From: Actinomycetospora sp. TBRC 11914
Lineage (GTDB): Bacteria > Actinomycetota > Actinomycetes > Mycobacteriales > Pseudonocardiaceae
DNA length: 64,000 bases
Assembly: GCF_012933465.1 (NCBI RefSeq)
Contig: NZ_JABBND010000011.1
Location: forward strand, 1 to 64,000
Direction: 5' to 3'
In this document: piece after piece, positions 34,651 to 41,893 of the stretch
Layout of the letters: every line of letters begins with the position of its first letter
Numbering within the stretch: the stretch's first letter is position 1
Notes under the pieces: model-generated
The model's input: only the letters and a program-made list of their open reading frames with translations
The model's database searches: none
Told to the model about the DNA's origin: nothing
Made by a program: the position numbers and the translations under genes

Positions 34651-34663
34651 CTATAGTCGTTAG
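34651..34663. promoter_or_regulatory. CTA-N7-TAG motif, copy 2 (upstream of P450)
   Basis: CTATAGTCGTTAG on the plus strand, TCTAACGACTATAG on the other, about 157 nt upstream of the P450 GTG start. It is flanked by AT-rich bases on both sides. Confidence 0.55.
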
Positions 34664-34856
34664 ATAAAGCGTGTCAACGGTCACTCGGACCGCCTCGATC
34701 CACGGCGGCCACCGGCATGCCAACCGGCCGCACGTGCCCGCGTGGAGGCAGGGTCACGAGCGGCCTCCACGGTGAGGGGACGGACGGAGCAGCGACCGCC
34801 GGAGTGGCTCAGAGGCTCCGACCCCCTCCAACGAGGCGGGCCGCCGAGCGATGCGC

Positions 34857-34869
34857 CTAAATCTGTTAG
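34857..34869. promoter_or_regulatory. CTA-N7-TAG motif, copy 3
   Basis: CCTAAATCTGTTAG within the same intergenic region, about 150 nt upstream of the small protein at 35016. On the opposite strand it reads CTAACAGATTTAG, almost identical to copy 4 (CTAACAGGTTTAG). Confidence 0.55.
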
Positions 34870-34928
34870 TCCTCTCGGCGCCGGAGCCGGGGCCTGGGTG
34901 TGATCACGCCGTAGTTACTCCACACGGC

Positions 34929-34964
34929 GTATACCGAATCGTTACCTAGAGTTTTAAGGTATAC
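34929..34964. repeat. Inverted repeat GTATACC-N22-GGTATAC
   Basis: Perfect 7-bp arms at 34929-34935 and 34958-34964 separated by 22 nt, about 50 nt upstream of the gene at 35016. The spacer itself contains the smaller inverted pair TACCT/AGGTA. It could be an operator for an additional regulator. Confidence 0.4.
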
Positions 34965-35015
34965 GTCTCGGCCATGGCGGCCGACGATTCTTGATCGACG
35001 ACGAGGCGGTCTGCG

Positions 35016-35303
35016 ATGTTCGATCATCGCCCCACACCGGCACGATCTCGGGCTCCGCGACGCCCGTCCCCGGCCGTTCGGGACGAGCACCCGCGACCGG
35101 CGGCCCGTTGCGGGATCTGCGGTCAACGGCTCCACCGCTGCTTCACCGCGGGAGGAGCGGAGGTGCTCGTGGACCCGATGCCGCGATTCGGCGGCGACCT
35201 CCTGGTCAACCCGCACAATGCGCTGATCGTCGCGGTGCTGCCGCCCGGCCGGCGTCGCGACGTCGCGTACTGCGCCCACCGCGCCGTCTGCCCAGCCATG
35301 TGA
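35016..35303 (+). CDS. Small Cys-containing protein, possible metal-binding
   Basis: 95 residues. The first 30 are Arg/Pro-rich; then comes RCGICGQRLHRCFTAGGAEV with a CxxC plus a further Cys, and the C-terminus ends YCAHRAVCPAM with two more Cys. The Cys spacing suggests a small zinc-binding fold. No family is recognised. Its stop codon lies inside a 20-bp hairpin that probably terminates transcription from both sides. Confidence 0.6.
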   Translation: MFDHRPTPARSRAPRRPSPAVRDEHPRPAARCGICGQRLHRCFTAGGAEVLVDPMPRFGGDLLVNPHNALIVAVLPPGRRRDVAYCAHRAVCPAM

Positions 35304-35342
35304 ACGGATGTGGTCGCCTGGACGACCACATCCGTTCACATG
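35297..35342. terminator. Perfect 20-bp-stem hairpin between convergent reading frames
   Basis: Arms 35297-35316 and 35323-35342 are perfectly complementary with a 6-nt CCTGGA loop. Each arm contains the GCC-ATG-TGA end of one convergent gene, so the structure is symmetrical down to the stop codons. It probably served as the shared terminator of the small Cys protein and an intact CoA-transferase gene, now broken. Confidence 0.7.
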
Positions 35343-35632
35343 GCGCCGGAGGCGACCAGCGCGGCGATGTCGGCGGGGTCCCACCCGGCCTCGGCGAGCA
35401 CCTCCGCGCCGTGCTCGCCGAGCCGGGGCGCGCCGCGGACCGGGAGTGCGCCGGCCCCGTCGACGATCACCGGCAGCCGCGGCAGCACCATGCGGCCCTC
35501 GCTCGGGTGCTCCACCGGCTCGAAGAGCCCGACGGCGGCGAGGTGCGGGTCGGCGAGCAGGTCGTCCGCGGTCAGGACCGGCTGGGCGGGGATGCCGGCG
35601 GTCCCGAGCGCGGCGAGCCACTCGTCGGACCA
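35336..35632 (-). pseudogene. C-terminal fragment of a family III CoA-transferase
   Basis: Reading on the minus strand from about 35632 to the TGA at 35336 gives DEWLAALGTAGIPAQPVLTA, then LLADPHLAAVGLFEPVEHPS and a REGAPRLGEHGAEVL-like end. This is the last 95-100 residues of a CaiB/BaiF-type CoA-transferase. No start codon or N-terminal part precedes it on this strand. The matching N-terminal sequence lies immediately next to it on the other strand. Confidence 0.75.
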
Positions 35633-36068
35633 GCACGTTCATGGGGCCCTACGCGACGATACTGCTGGCCCGGATGGGCGCCGACGTGATCAAGGTCGAA
35701 TCGCCCGACGGCGACGTCGTCCGCCACATCGGCCCGGGACGCCACCTCGCGATGGGCCCGATCTTCCTGGCGGCCAACCACGACAAGCGCAGCATCGCGC
35801 TCGACCTCAAGCACCCCGACGGCCGGCGCGCGCTGGACTCGCTGATCGGGACCGCGGACGTCATCGTCACCAAACCTGCGGCCCGCGGCCCTCGACCGCC
35901 TCGGGCTCACGGCCTAGTAGGTGCTGCTCGCGGCCCACACCCGACTGGTGTTCGCGACGCTGCCCGGGTTCGGCAGCGCCGGGCCGTACCGCGACCGGGC
36001 GGCCTGCGACGGCGTCATCCAGGCCGCCAGCGGTCTGGCCGCGGTCCAGGGCGGGACGGGGGAGCCCG
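35633..36068 (+). pseudogene. N-terminal fragment of a family III CoA-transferase, frameshifted and with stops
   Basis: The plus strand reads FMGPYATILLARMGADVIKV, then GPIFLAANHDKRSIALDLKH and SLIGTADVIVTK, the classic CoA-transferase N-terminal half. At about 35872 an extra A shifts the frame (expected TNLRPAALDRLGLT), after which two TAG codons in a row occur near 35915. The sequence then continues as RLVFATLPGFGSAGPYRDRA and AASGLAAVQGGTGEPG, where it breaks off. Together with the inverted C-terminal piece this looks like a single gene broken by inversion and then decaying. Confidence 0.8.
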
Positions 36069-36353
36069 GAGGTTCTGCCCTCCCGGACGACCAGGCTCGA
36101 CTGGGTCCGGGAGTGCTCCGTGCTCGGCACCCCGGACCCGCGCTGGGGCGAGGCCCTCGTTGCCGTCCTCGTGGGCGACCCGCCGTCCGACCCGACGGCG
36201 GCGGCCCGGGTCGCCGAGCAGCACTGCCGCGAGCACCTGGCCGACTACAAGGTGCCCCGCCGGTTCGTGTTCCGCGCCGCTCTCCCGAAGAGCCCCACCG
36301 GGAAGATCCTCCGTCGGGCCCTGCGCGAGGAGCTCACGCGTACCAATATCTAA
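36069..36353 (+). pseudogene. C-terminal fragment of an acyl-CoA ligase
   Basis: Starting around 36069-36105 the frame reads VRECSVLGTPDPRWGEALVA, later LADYKVPRRFVFRAALPKSP and TGKILRRALREEL before the TAA at 36351-36353. This is the final domain of an AMP-forming acyl-CoA synthetase, including the catalytic Lys of the PxxxTGK motif. The N-terminal 350-400 residues are missing, and it is joined directly to the CoA-transferase remnant. Its stop codon overlaps CTA-N7-TAG copy 4. Confidence 0.8.
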
Positions 36354-36362
36354 CAGGTTTAG
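36350..36362. promoter_or_regulatory. CTA-N7-TAG motif, copy 4 (upstream of SDR)
   Basis: TATCTAACAGGTTTAGTAT, 82 nt upstream of the SDR start, with extra symmetric AT bases on both flanks. It begins at the stop codon of the ligase remnant. Confidence 0.6.
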
Positions 36363-36443
36363 TATCCGCAGGTCGGAGCCCTTGTGGGCACGTCAGAGCG
36401 AGCGCTAGCGTCGGCGGGATCGCAGCGGACGGAAGGAGCGGAC

Positions 36444-37268
36444 ATGGGGCGTCTCGAGGACAAGGTCGTCTTCATCACGGGGGCAGCGCGCGGGCAGGGA
36501 CGCTCGCACGCGGTGCGGATGGCCGAAGAGGGCGCCTCGATCATCGCCGTCGACATCTGTGACCAGATCCCGACCGTGTTCTACCCGATGGCGACCCGGG
36601 ACGACCTCGACGAGACCGCGAACCTGGTCGAGAAGGCGGGCGGGCGCATCGTCACCCGCGTCGCGGACGTCCGCGACCGCAACGCCCTGCAGGGCGCGTT
36701 CGACGACGGGCTCGCCGAGTTCGGCCACGTCGACGTCGTGCTCCCGAACGCCGGGATCATGCCCGTCATCAACGAGGGCGAGCAGGAGCAGGCCTGGCAC
36801 GACGGCATCGCGACCCTGCTCACCGGGGTCTGGCAGACCATCGAGGTGGCCCTCCCCTCGATGCTGGAGCGCGGGCAGGGCGGCTCGATCCAGATCACCA
36901 GCTCCGCGGCGGGCCTGTCCAGCATGGCGCTGAACACCATCCCCGGCCAGGCGGCCTACGTCGCGGCCAAGCACGGCGTGGTCGGGCTGATGCGGCTCTA
37001 CGCCTCCCAGCTCGCGCCGCACTCCATCCGCGTCAACACCGTCCACCCCACCGGGGTGAACACCCCGATGGTGGCCAACGAGCAGTACGGCAAGTTCGCG
37101 ATGGAGTTCCCCGAGATCGCCGGGAGCCCGAAGTACCAGAACCCGATGCCGGTGCCGCTGATCGACCCCGTCGACGTCAGCAACGCGATGGTCTACCTCG
37201 CCTCCGACGAGGGCCGGTACGTCACCGGCGTGACCTTCCCGGTGGACGCGGGCTACCTGAACCGGTAG
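36444..37268 (+). CDS. Mycofactocin-coupled SDR family oxidoreductase (carveol-dehydrogenase-like)
   Basis: 274 residues. The N-terminal MGRLEDKVVFITGAARGQGR followed by SHAVRMAEEGASIIAVDICD is the hallmark of the mycofactocin-associated SDR group. An insert after the first Rossmann strands (IPTVFYPMATRDDLDETANL) is also typical. The catalytic Ser (ITSSAAG) and YVAAK are present. Such enzymes hold NAD tightly and pass electrons to mycofactocin, oxidising secondary alcohols such as terpenoids. GGAAGGAG precedes the ATG. Mycofactocin biosynthesis genes are not in the window. Confidence 0.9.
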   Translation: MGRLEDKVVFITGAARGQGRSHAVRMAEEGASIIAVDICDQIPTVFYPMATRDDLDETANLVEKAGGRIVTRVADVRDRNALQGAFDDGLAEFGHVDVVLPNAGIMPVINEGEQEQAWHDGIATLLTGVWQTIEVALPSMLERGQGGSIQITSSAAGLSSMALNTIPGQAAYVAAKHGVVGLMRLYASQLAPHSIRVNTVHPTGVNTPMVANEQYGKFAMEFPEIAGSPKYQNPMPVPLIDPVDVSNAMVYLASDEGRYVTGVTFPVDAGYLNR

Positions 37269-37357
37269 CGCTCCCCCGTGCGGGGCCCGGTTTGCTGCTC
37301 GAGGACCGTCGGGTAGACATCGACGTCTGCGCTTCCGTCGTCGTCGTGGGGGTCCCG

Positions 37358-38113
37358 ATGTGGTGGAACACCCTGATCGGCCAGGGCCTGGAACACGTCG
37401 GGCGAGCAACGGTCGGGCTGACCGGGTTGCGGCACCGCTCGGTCGGGGTCGACGAGGCCGTCGACGATCCCGGCTCGGGCCCGGTGGTCCTGATCGGCGG
37501 GTTCGGGGAGACGGCGCCCTGCCTGGCACCCATGACCAATTGGCTCACGCGGGTCGGCTACGACGCGAGGGCGTACACGCTGGGCGCCGGCATGGGCTGT
37601 TCGCAGCGCACGACGGTGTCCCTGGTGCGGCGCGTGCGTGCTCTCGCGGAAGAAGCCGGTGAACCGGTACGCGTCGTGGGGCACAGCCGGGGGGGACAGC
37701 TGGCCCGCGCGGTCGGCGCGGAAGCGCCGGAGTCGGTGTCCCACGTCGTCACCATCGGGACGCCGCTCGACATGAGCGGCACGACGCCGGCCATGGCCGC
37801 GATGCTGTGGGGGTTCGCGGCCGCCGGCACCATGGGAGTGCCCGGGCTGTACCGCCTGGGCTGCCTCACCGTCGGGGCGTGCTGCGCCGGCTTCCGCGAG
37901 GCGTTGCGGGCTCCGTGGCCTGCCCAGGTCGCGCTGACGAGCATCTACAGCCCGACCGACGCCGCGGTGTCCTGGCGGGCGTGCCATGTCCCGGGAGCCC
38001 GTAACGTCGAGGTGGCGTCCGGCCACGTCGCCCAGCTCACCGCCGCGCAGGTCCAGCGTGCGGTCGCGGCAGCGCTCGTCGCTGCGCCGGCCCCGGGCAC
38101 GGCGGCCGCCTGA
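37358..38113 (+). CDS. Alpha/beta hydrolase, lipase-like
   Basis: 251 residues from ATG 37358. Key features are the oxyanion segment VVLIGGFGETAPCLAPMTNW, the nucleophile elbow VVGHSRGGQLARAVG, SIYSPTDAAVSWRAC with the probable acid, and a late GHVAQL with the probable His. The layout resembles PGAP1/triacylglycerol-lipase-like proteins acting on esters. It follows the SDR by about 90 nt and may be co-transcribed. The substrate is unknown. Confidence 0.75.
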   Translation: MWWNTLIGQGLEHVGRATVGLTGLRHRSVGVDEAVDDPGSGPVVLIGGFGETAPCLAPMTNWLTRVGYDARAYTLGAGMGCSQRTTVSLVRRVRALAEEAGEPVRVVGHSRGGQLARAVGAEAPESVSHVVTIGTPLDMSGTTPAMAAMLWGFAAAGTMGVPGLYRLGCLTVGACCAGFREALRAPWPAQVALTSIYSPTDAAVSWRACHVPGARNVEVASGHVAQLTAAQVQRAVAAALVAAPAPGTAAA

Positions 38114-38252
38114 GGGATTCCTCAGGGAAGCGCTGAGCAGCCCCGGGTCTTCGGGAAATCCTTCGTCGTCGATCCTTCTCCGCCGACCCCGTTGATCCGC
38201 GGTCGATCTCTCGACGGCGGATTCGTCGTCGGTCGGCCCGTCCCGACGCTAT

Positions 38253-38265
38253 CTAAATCTTGTAG
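38253..38265. promoter_or_regulatory. CTA-N7-TAG motif, copy 5 (overlaps a possible -10 box)
   Basis: CTATCTAAATCTTGTAG ends 9 nt before the GTG at 38275. The trailing TAGTCT (38263-38268) would place a transcription start at the GTG itself, suggesting a leaderless mRNA whose promoter is covered by the motif. Confidence 0.55.
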
Positions 38266-38274
38266 TCTGAACTC

Positions 38275-38559
38275 GTGCCGCCCTGGTCACCATGGGATCG
38301 AGTTCGCGCGGTGGCCGTGGACGAGTCCGCCGGCCCCGATCGACTGCTGGCAGCACTGGCCGCGGTGGACGCCGCGCACGAGCACATCGACCGGACGGAG
38401 GCCGACCTCCTGCGGCGAGCCCGGGCGGCGGGACTCACGTGGCGGGAGATCGCGCACGCCATGGGGCTCGGGTCGCCCCAGGCGGCCTCCCAACGTGCCC
38501 ATCGGCGCAGCGGTCACGGCCTCGCCCGGCCGGCGGTCGACGTGCCGGACGTCGGCTGA
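38275..38559 (+). CDS. Small helix-turn-helix-like protein
   Basis: 94 residues with a GTG start; GTG 38311 is an alternative. The middle is helical (DRLLAALAAVDAAHEHIDRT) and LLRRARAAGLTWREIAHAMG, then LGSPQAASQRAHRR, has the form of an HTH with a recognition helix. No effector domain is visible. It could be a DNA-binding regulator using the CTA-N7-TAG site that covers its own promoter, but size and fold are also seen in non-regulatory proteins. Confidence 0.6.
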   Translation: MPPWSPWDRVRAVAVDESAGPDRLLAALAAVDAAHEHIDRTEADLLRRARAAGLTWREIAHAMGLGSPQAASQRAHRRSGHGLARPAVDVPDVG

Positions 38560-38575
38560 CCGTCCCGGCGCGGGT

Positions 38576-40003
38576 TCAGCTGCGCAGGACCGGTGTGGAC
38601 GACTCCGGGCCGAGGGCGAGCACCTCCGCGAAACCCTCCTGCAGGCATCGCAGGAAGAGGTCCGGGTCGGCGATCGAGCGGGTATCGATGTTGATGCCGA
38701 CGTTGCAGACCCCGTCGTAGGTGACCATGGCGATCATGGCGGCGCACCCCGGGAGCGGCCCGAAGCCGTAGGTCCGCTCGATCCGGCTCCCGGCGAGGTA
38801 GGACTCGCGTTGCAGCCCCGGCACGTTGCTGGCCTGGAGGTCGTTGCTCTTGGCCAGTGATCCCGACAGCTGCGCGATCACCGGCGCGGGCAGCCGAGCC
38901 ATGACCGGCGAGAGGAGTCCGATGACGTCGACGGCGGGCTCGTCACGGGCCGCACGCACGATCTTCGCCACCTCGCCGATGCGCTTGGCGGCGTCGACGG
39001 TCGCGACCGGGCCCGGGATCTGGATCGTCGCGATCTTGTTGCCGCCGCCCTGGTCCTTGTCGGTGCGCAGCGAGACCGGCACCGTCGTCGGGATCGCGTC
39101 GACGGTGTCCTCGCCCAGTGCCTCGTGATACCGGCGGAACCCACCGAAGAGCGCGGCGAGGTAGGCGTCGTTGAGCGTGCCGCCGACCGACTTGGCGGCA
39201 GCCTTGAGCTCGGCGAGCCGGACGTCCAGCAGTGCCAACCGCCAGCTGTTGGAGCGCCGGGCCAGCACCGGCGAACCCGAGGCCTCGCACGGCGCGAGCA
39301 CGCGGTAGAGCGAGCCGGCGTAGTCCACTGCCGAGCGCACCGAGCCCACCGGGTCGGCGAGCAGCTCCGACGCCCCCTTCGCCACTCCGCGCAGGAGGCC
39401 GGGGACGGAGGCGACGTCATCGCGCACCATGTTCCGCAGCGCGTCCCAGGACGTCAGCGAGTGCAGGGGGGTCACCGGCGGGTGCGGCTTGTCGGGGTTG
39501 TGCTCGCGCCGGTCGGAGTGCAGCCGGTCGAGGAGCTGGATCAGCCCCATGCCGTCGGTCGTCGAGTGGTGCATCTTCAGGTAGAAGATCGCCCGCCCGT
39601 CGGGGAGACCGTCGAACAGCACGGCCTCCCACGGCGGCCGGTTGCGGTCGAGGGGCGACATCGACAGCTGGGCCATCGCCTCCAGCGCCTCGTGCCAACC
39701 CCCGCCCTCGGGGATCCGCTGCCGTCGCACGTGGTAGCGCAGGTCGAACAACGGATCATCGCTCCACTGCGGTGCTCCGAGCCCGAACGGTGCTTCCACC
39801 ACCTTCTGGCGGAAGCGCGGGACGATCTCGAGGGCCCACCTCATGGCGGCGAGGAAGCGGTCCCAGTCCGGGACGCTGTCGAGCTCCTCGATCATCATCG
39901 TCGTCATGATGAGCTCCGGATCGACCTCGGCCCGCCACATCGCTGCTTCGAACGGCGTCATGCGCTGTCCGGCCGCCCATGCCGTCGATCCCACCGTCGC
40001 CAC
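38576..40003 (-). CDS. WS/DGAT-family acyltransferase
   Basis: 475 residues from GTG 40003, preceded by GAGGC; GTG 39994 also fits. The active-site motif MHHSTTDGMG has His145, His146 and Asp150 of HHxxxDG, and the family opening MTPFEAAMWRAEVDP lies at residue 15. A C-terminal NVPG segment (DLQASNVPG) and NVGINIDTRSIADPD are present. These enzymes esterify fatty alcohols or diacylglycerol with acyl-CoA, making wax or triacylglycerol storage. Divergent from the esterase operon; a CTA-N7-TAG copy lies between them. Confidence 0.9.
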   Translation of the reverse strand: MATVGSTAWAAGQRMTPFEAAMWRAEVDPELIMTTMMIEELDSVPDWDRFLAAMRWALEIVPRFRQKVVEAPFGLGAPQWSDDPLFDLRYHVRRQRIPEGGGWHEALEAMAQLSMSPLDRNRPPWEAVLFDGLPDGRAIFYLKMHHSTTDGMGLIQLLDRLHSDRREHNPDKPHPPVTPLHSLTSWDALRNMVRDDVASVPGLLRGVAKGASELLADPVGSVRSAVDYAGSLYRVLAPCEASGSPVLARRSNSWRLALLDVRLAELKAAAKSVGGTLNDAYLAALFGGFRRYHEALGEDTVDAIPTTVPVSLRTDKDQGGGNKIATIQIPGPVATVDAAKRIGEVAKIVRAARDEPAVDVIGLLSPVMARLPAPVIAQLSGSLAKSNDLQASNVPGLQRESYLAGSRIERTYGFGPLPGCAAMIAMVTYDGVCNVGINIDTRSIADPDLFLRCLQEGFAEVLALGPESSTPVLRS

Positions 40004-40043
40004 CCCGCCTCGTCGAGCCTGACCGCGCTGATGACACCTTAAT

Positions 40044-40056
40044 CTAAATGGTGTAG
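40044..40056. promoter_or_regulatory. CTA-N7-TAG motif, copy 6 (between WS/DGAT and esterase operon)
   Basis: TAATCTAAATGGTGTAG in the 85-nt gap between the divergent genes, 33 nt from the esterase start and 41 nt from the acyltransferase start. One site could control both transcripts. Confidence 0.6.
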
Positions 40057-40088
40057 GCAGTGGGTGTCCACAACCGGAGGAGCCGACG

Positions 40089-41078
40089 ATGGCAACCGAC
40101 CCCGCCCCGCTCGTCATCGATCGACGCGGTCCGGCCAGCCTGCGCTCCCGGTTGCTCTACGGCGCCCTCGTCCCGCTGATGCGCCGGCCGCTGGCCGTGC
40201 TGCAGACGGCGCCGTTCGGGCCCGAGCTCATCGCCCGCGCCGCACGGATCGACGAGTGGGCGGCGCGGCTGCCCCCGCCCCGCGGGACCCGGGTCACGCC
40301 CGCCGTGTTCGGCGATTCCCGCGGGGAGTGGGTGCTCGGGCGCGGGGTCCACGCGAGCGACACCGCGATCCTCTACCTCCACGGCGGCGGGTGGTTCTTC
40401 GGTGGCCTGCACACCCACCGCTCGATGGTGTCGCGGCTGTCCTCCGCGTCGGGCGCGGTCGCGCTCTCGGTGGCGTACCGGATGGTCCCCGAGGTCACGC
40501 TCGACCGGGAGGTGGACGACTGCGTGACGGCCTTCCTCGGCCTGCTCGACTACGGGTTCGCCCCCGAGAACATCGCGATCATCGGGGACTCCGCCGGCGG
40601 TCACCTCGCGTTCGCGACGGCCCTGCGGCTCCGCGACTCGGGCCACCCGGTGCCCGGCACCGTGGTGAGCCTGTCCGGCTGCCTCGACTTCGATCTCGCC
40701 GCGAAGTGGCGCCACGAGAACGCGGGCCGGGACCCGCTGCGGGCGATGGCCGCGCTCGAGGTCCTCATGCACGGGGTCCTGGGCGATCTCGACCCCCGGG
40801 ATCCGGTGGTCTCCCCGCTCCACGCGGACCTCACGGGTCTGCCTGCGTCCCTGCTCGTGGCGGGGTCGACCGAGTCGGTGTACCTGGACTCCGAGGTCAT
40901 GGCGCAGCGGCTCTCCGAGGCCGGGGTGCCCGCGATCCTGCAGGTCTGGGACCGGCAGCTCCACGTGTTCCAGAGCCTCGTGCCGCTGGTGCCCGAAGCG
41001 GCCCGCTCGATCGCGGCCGTCGGCGAGCACCTGCGCGCCACACTCGGCCTGCGTCACGCCGACGACCTGGCCTCCTGA
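40089..41078 (+). CDS. HSL-family alpha/beta hydrolase (esterase)
   Basis: 329 residues. The oxyanion-hole motif HGGGW (residues 98-102) and the nucleophile GDSAGG with Ser168 mark the hormone-sensitive-lipase group. A late DPRDPVVSPLH segment holds the probable Asp, and RQLHVFQSL the His. Members hydrolyse short-chain or steroid/terpenoid esters. GGAGGAGCC precedes the ATG. First gene of a six-gene operon running to 45049. Confidence 0.88.
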   Translation: MATDPAPLVIDRRGPASLRSRLLYGALVPLMRRPLAVLQTAPFGPELIARAARIDEWAARLPPPRGTRVTPAVFGDSRGEWVLGRGVHASDTAILYLHGGGWFFGGLHTHRSMVSRLSSASGAVALSVAYRMVPEVTLDREVDDCVTAFLGLLDYGFAPENIAIIGDSAGGHLAFATALRLRDSGHPVPGTVVSLSGCLDFDLAAKWRHENAGRDPLRAMAALEVLMHGVLGDLDPRDPVVSPLHADLTGLPASLLVAGSTESVYLDSEVMAQRLSEAGVPAILQVWDRQLHVFQSLVPLVPEAARSIAAVGEHLRATLGLRHADDLAS

Positions 41079-41096
41079 CGAGACGACGGAGAACCG

Positions 41097-41852
41097 ATGA
41101 CCGCACAGCCCGTCACCGACACGACGATCCCCGACGACCTGCCGGGCGCGGTCGAGCGTCACGGGCGGATCGTCGCCGCGAACGACCAGAAGGCGATCCT
41201 CGCCGATTTCCGGTCCGACCGGATCGGCCAGCTCGTCGGATCGGCCTCGCTCCCGCCCGACCTCGTCTCGAGCGAGGTGCTCGACCTCGTCCGGGACCCG
41301 GACGGACTGTTCTCCGCCTGGATCCGCTACACCGCGGCGAGCGGCGTTCGGACGGTGCTCCGGTCGCGCTGGATCCACGCGGACGGGGGCTGGCGCGTCA
41401 ACAGCGTGCGCAACGTCCCGGCGACGCCGCCGCGGACCGGCACCGAGGGCCCCGACACCTCGGAGGTGGACCGGCCGTTCTGGGAGGGGCTCGCGGCCGG
41501 GGAGCTGCGCGTGCAGCAGTGCGCCTCGTGCGGCACCTTCGTCTGGTCGCCCCGGGTGCTCTGCCCGTCCTGCCATGGCGACGACCTGCGCTGGCCCGCC
41601 GTCGAGCCGCGCGGCACCGTCTACAGCTGGACGCGGACCTGGCAGCCGTTCCACCCGTCGCTGGCCGGCCACCTCCCCTTCGTGGTGGTGCTCGCCGAGA
41701 TCCCCTCGGCCGGTGGACGCCGTCTGCTCGGTGTCCTGGACACCGGCGACACCACCGACGGCGCCGACATCGCCGTGGGGCGCCCGGTCGAGGCGGTCAT
41801 CGATCGGCCCGACGGCGAGGGCTGGCCCGTCCTGCGCTGGCGCCTCGCCTGA
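41097..41852 (+). CDS. SnoaL-like / DUF35 OB-fold fusion, probable partner of thiolase-like protein
   Basis: 251 residues. Residues 15-108 resemble a SnoaL/NTF2-like domain (VAANDQKAILADFRSD...RVNSVRNVP). The C-terminal half is a DUF35 protein, with rubredoxin-like zinc ribbon Cys142-x2-Cys145 and Cys156-x2-Cys159 (QQCASCGTFVWSPRVLCPSC), then an OB-fold (GTVYSWTRTWQPFHPSLAG). DUF35 proteins work with thiolase-superfamily partners; in steroid side-chain degradation the Ltp2/ChsH2-DUF35 pair does a retro-aldol cleavage. Here the partner is the next gene. Confidence 0.85.
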   Translation: MTAQPVTDTTIPDDLPGAVERHGRIVAANDQKAILADFRSDRIGQLVGSASLPPDLVSSEVLDLVRDPDGLFSAWIRYTAASGVRTVLRSRWIHADGGWRVNSVRNVPATPPRTGTEGPDTSEVDRPFWEGLAAGELRVQQCASCGTFVWSPRVLCPSCHGDDLRWPAVEPRGTVYSWTRTWQPFHPSLAGHLPFVVVLAEIPSAGGRRLLGVLDTGDTTDGADIAVGRPVEAVIDRPDGEGWPVLRWRLA

Positions 41853-41893
41853 CCGCCACCGACCCCGAACGACCCGACCGGAGAGGCCCGAGC

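Larger units (their letters stand above)
34495..35015. other. Large divergent intergenic region with several regulatory signals
   Basis: About 520 nt between the divergent P450 and small-CxxC-protein genes. It holds two CTA-N7-TAG copies (34651 and 34857) and an inverted repeat at 34929-34964. A run of AT-rich sequence near 34925-34965 stands out against the GC-rich surroundings. No coding frame is convincing. Confidence 0.55.

Noticed and set aside
34811-34850. Sequence resembling a tRNA 5' end (GTGGCTCAGAGGCTCC)
   Set aside because: I could not fold a full cloverleaf with an anticodon and T-loop, so it is not called a tRNA.
34946-34958. Possible seventh CTA-N7-TAG copy (CTAGAGTTTTAAG)
   Set aside because: The second half is AAG, and the flanks fit a different inverted repeat (TACCT/AGGTA).
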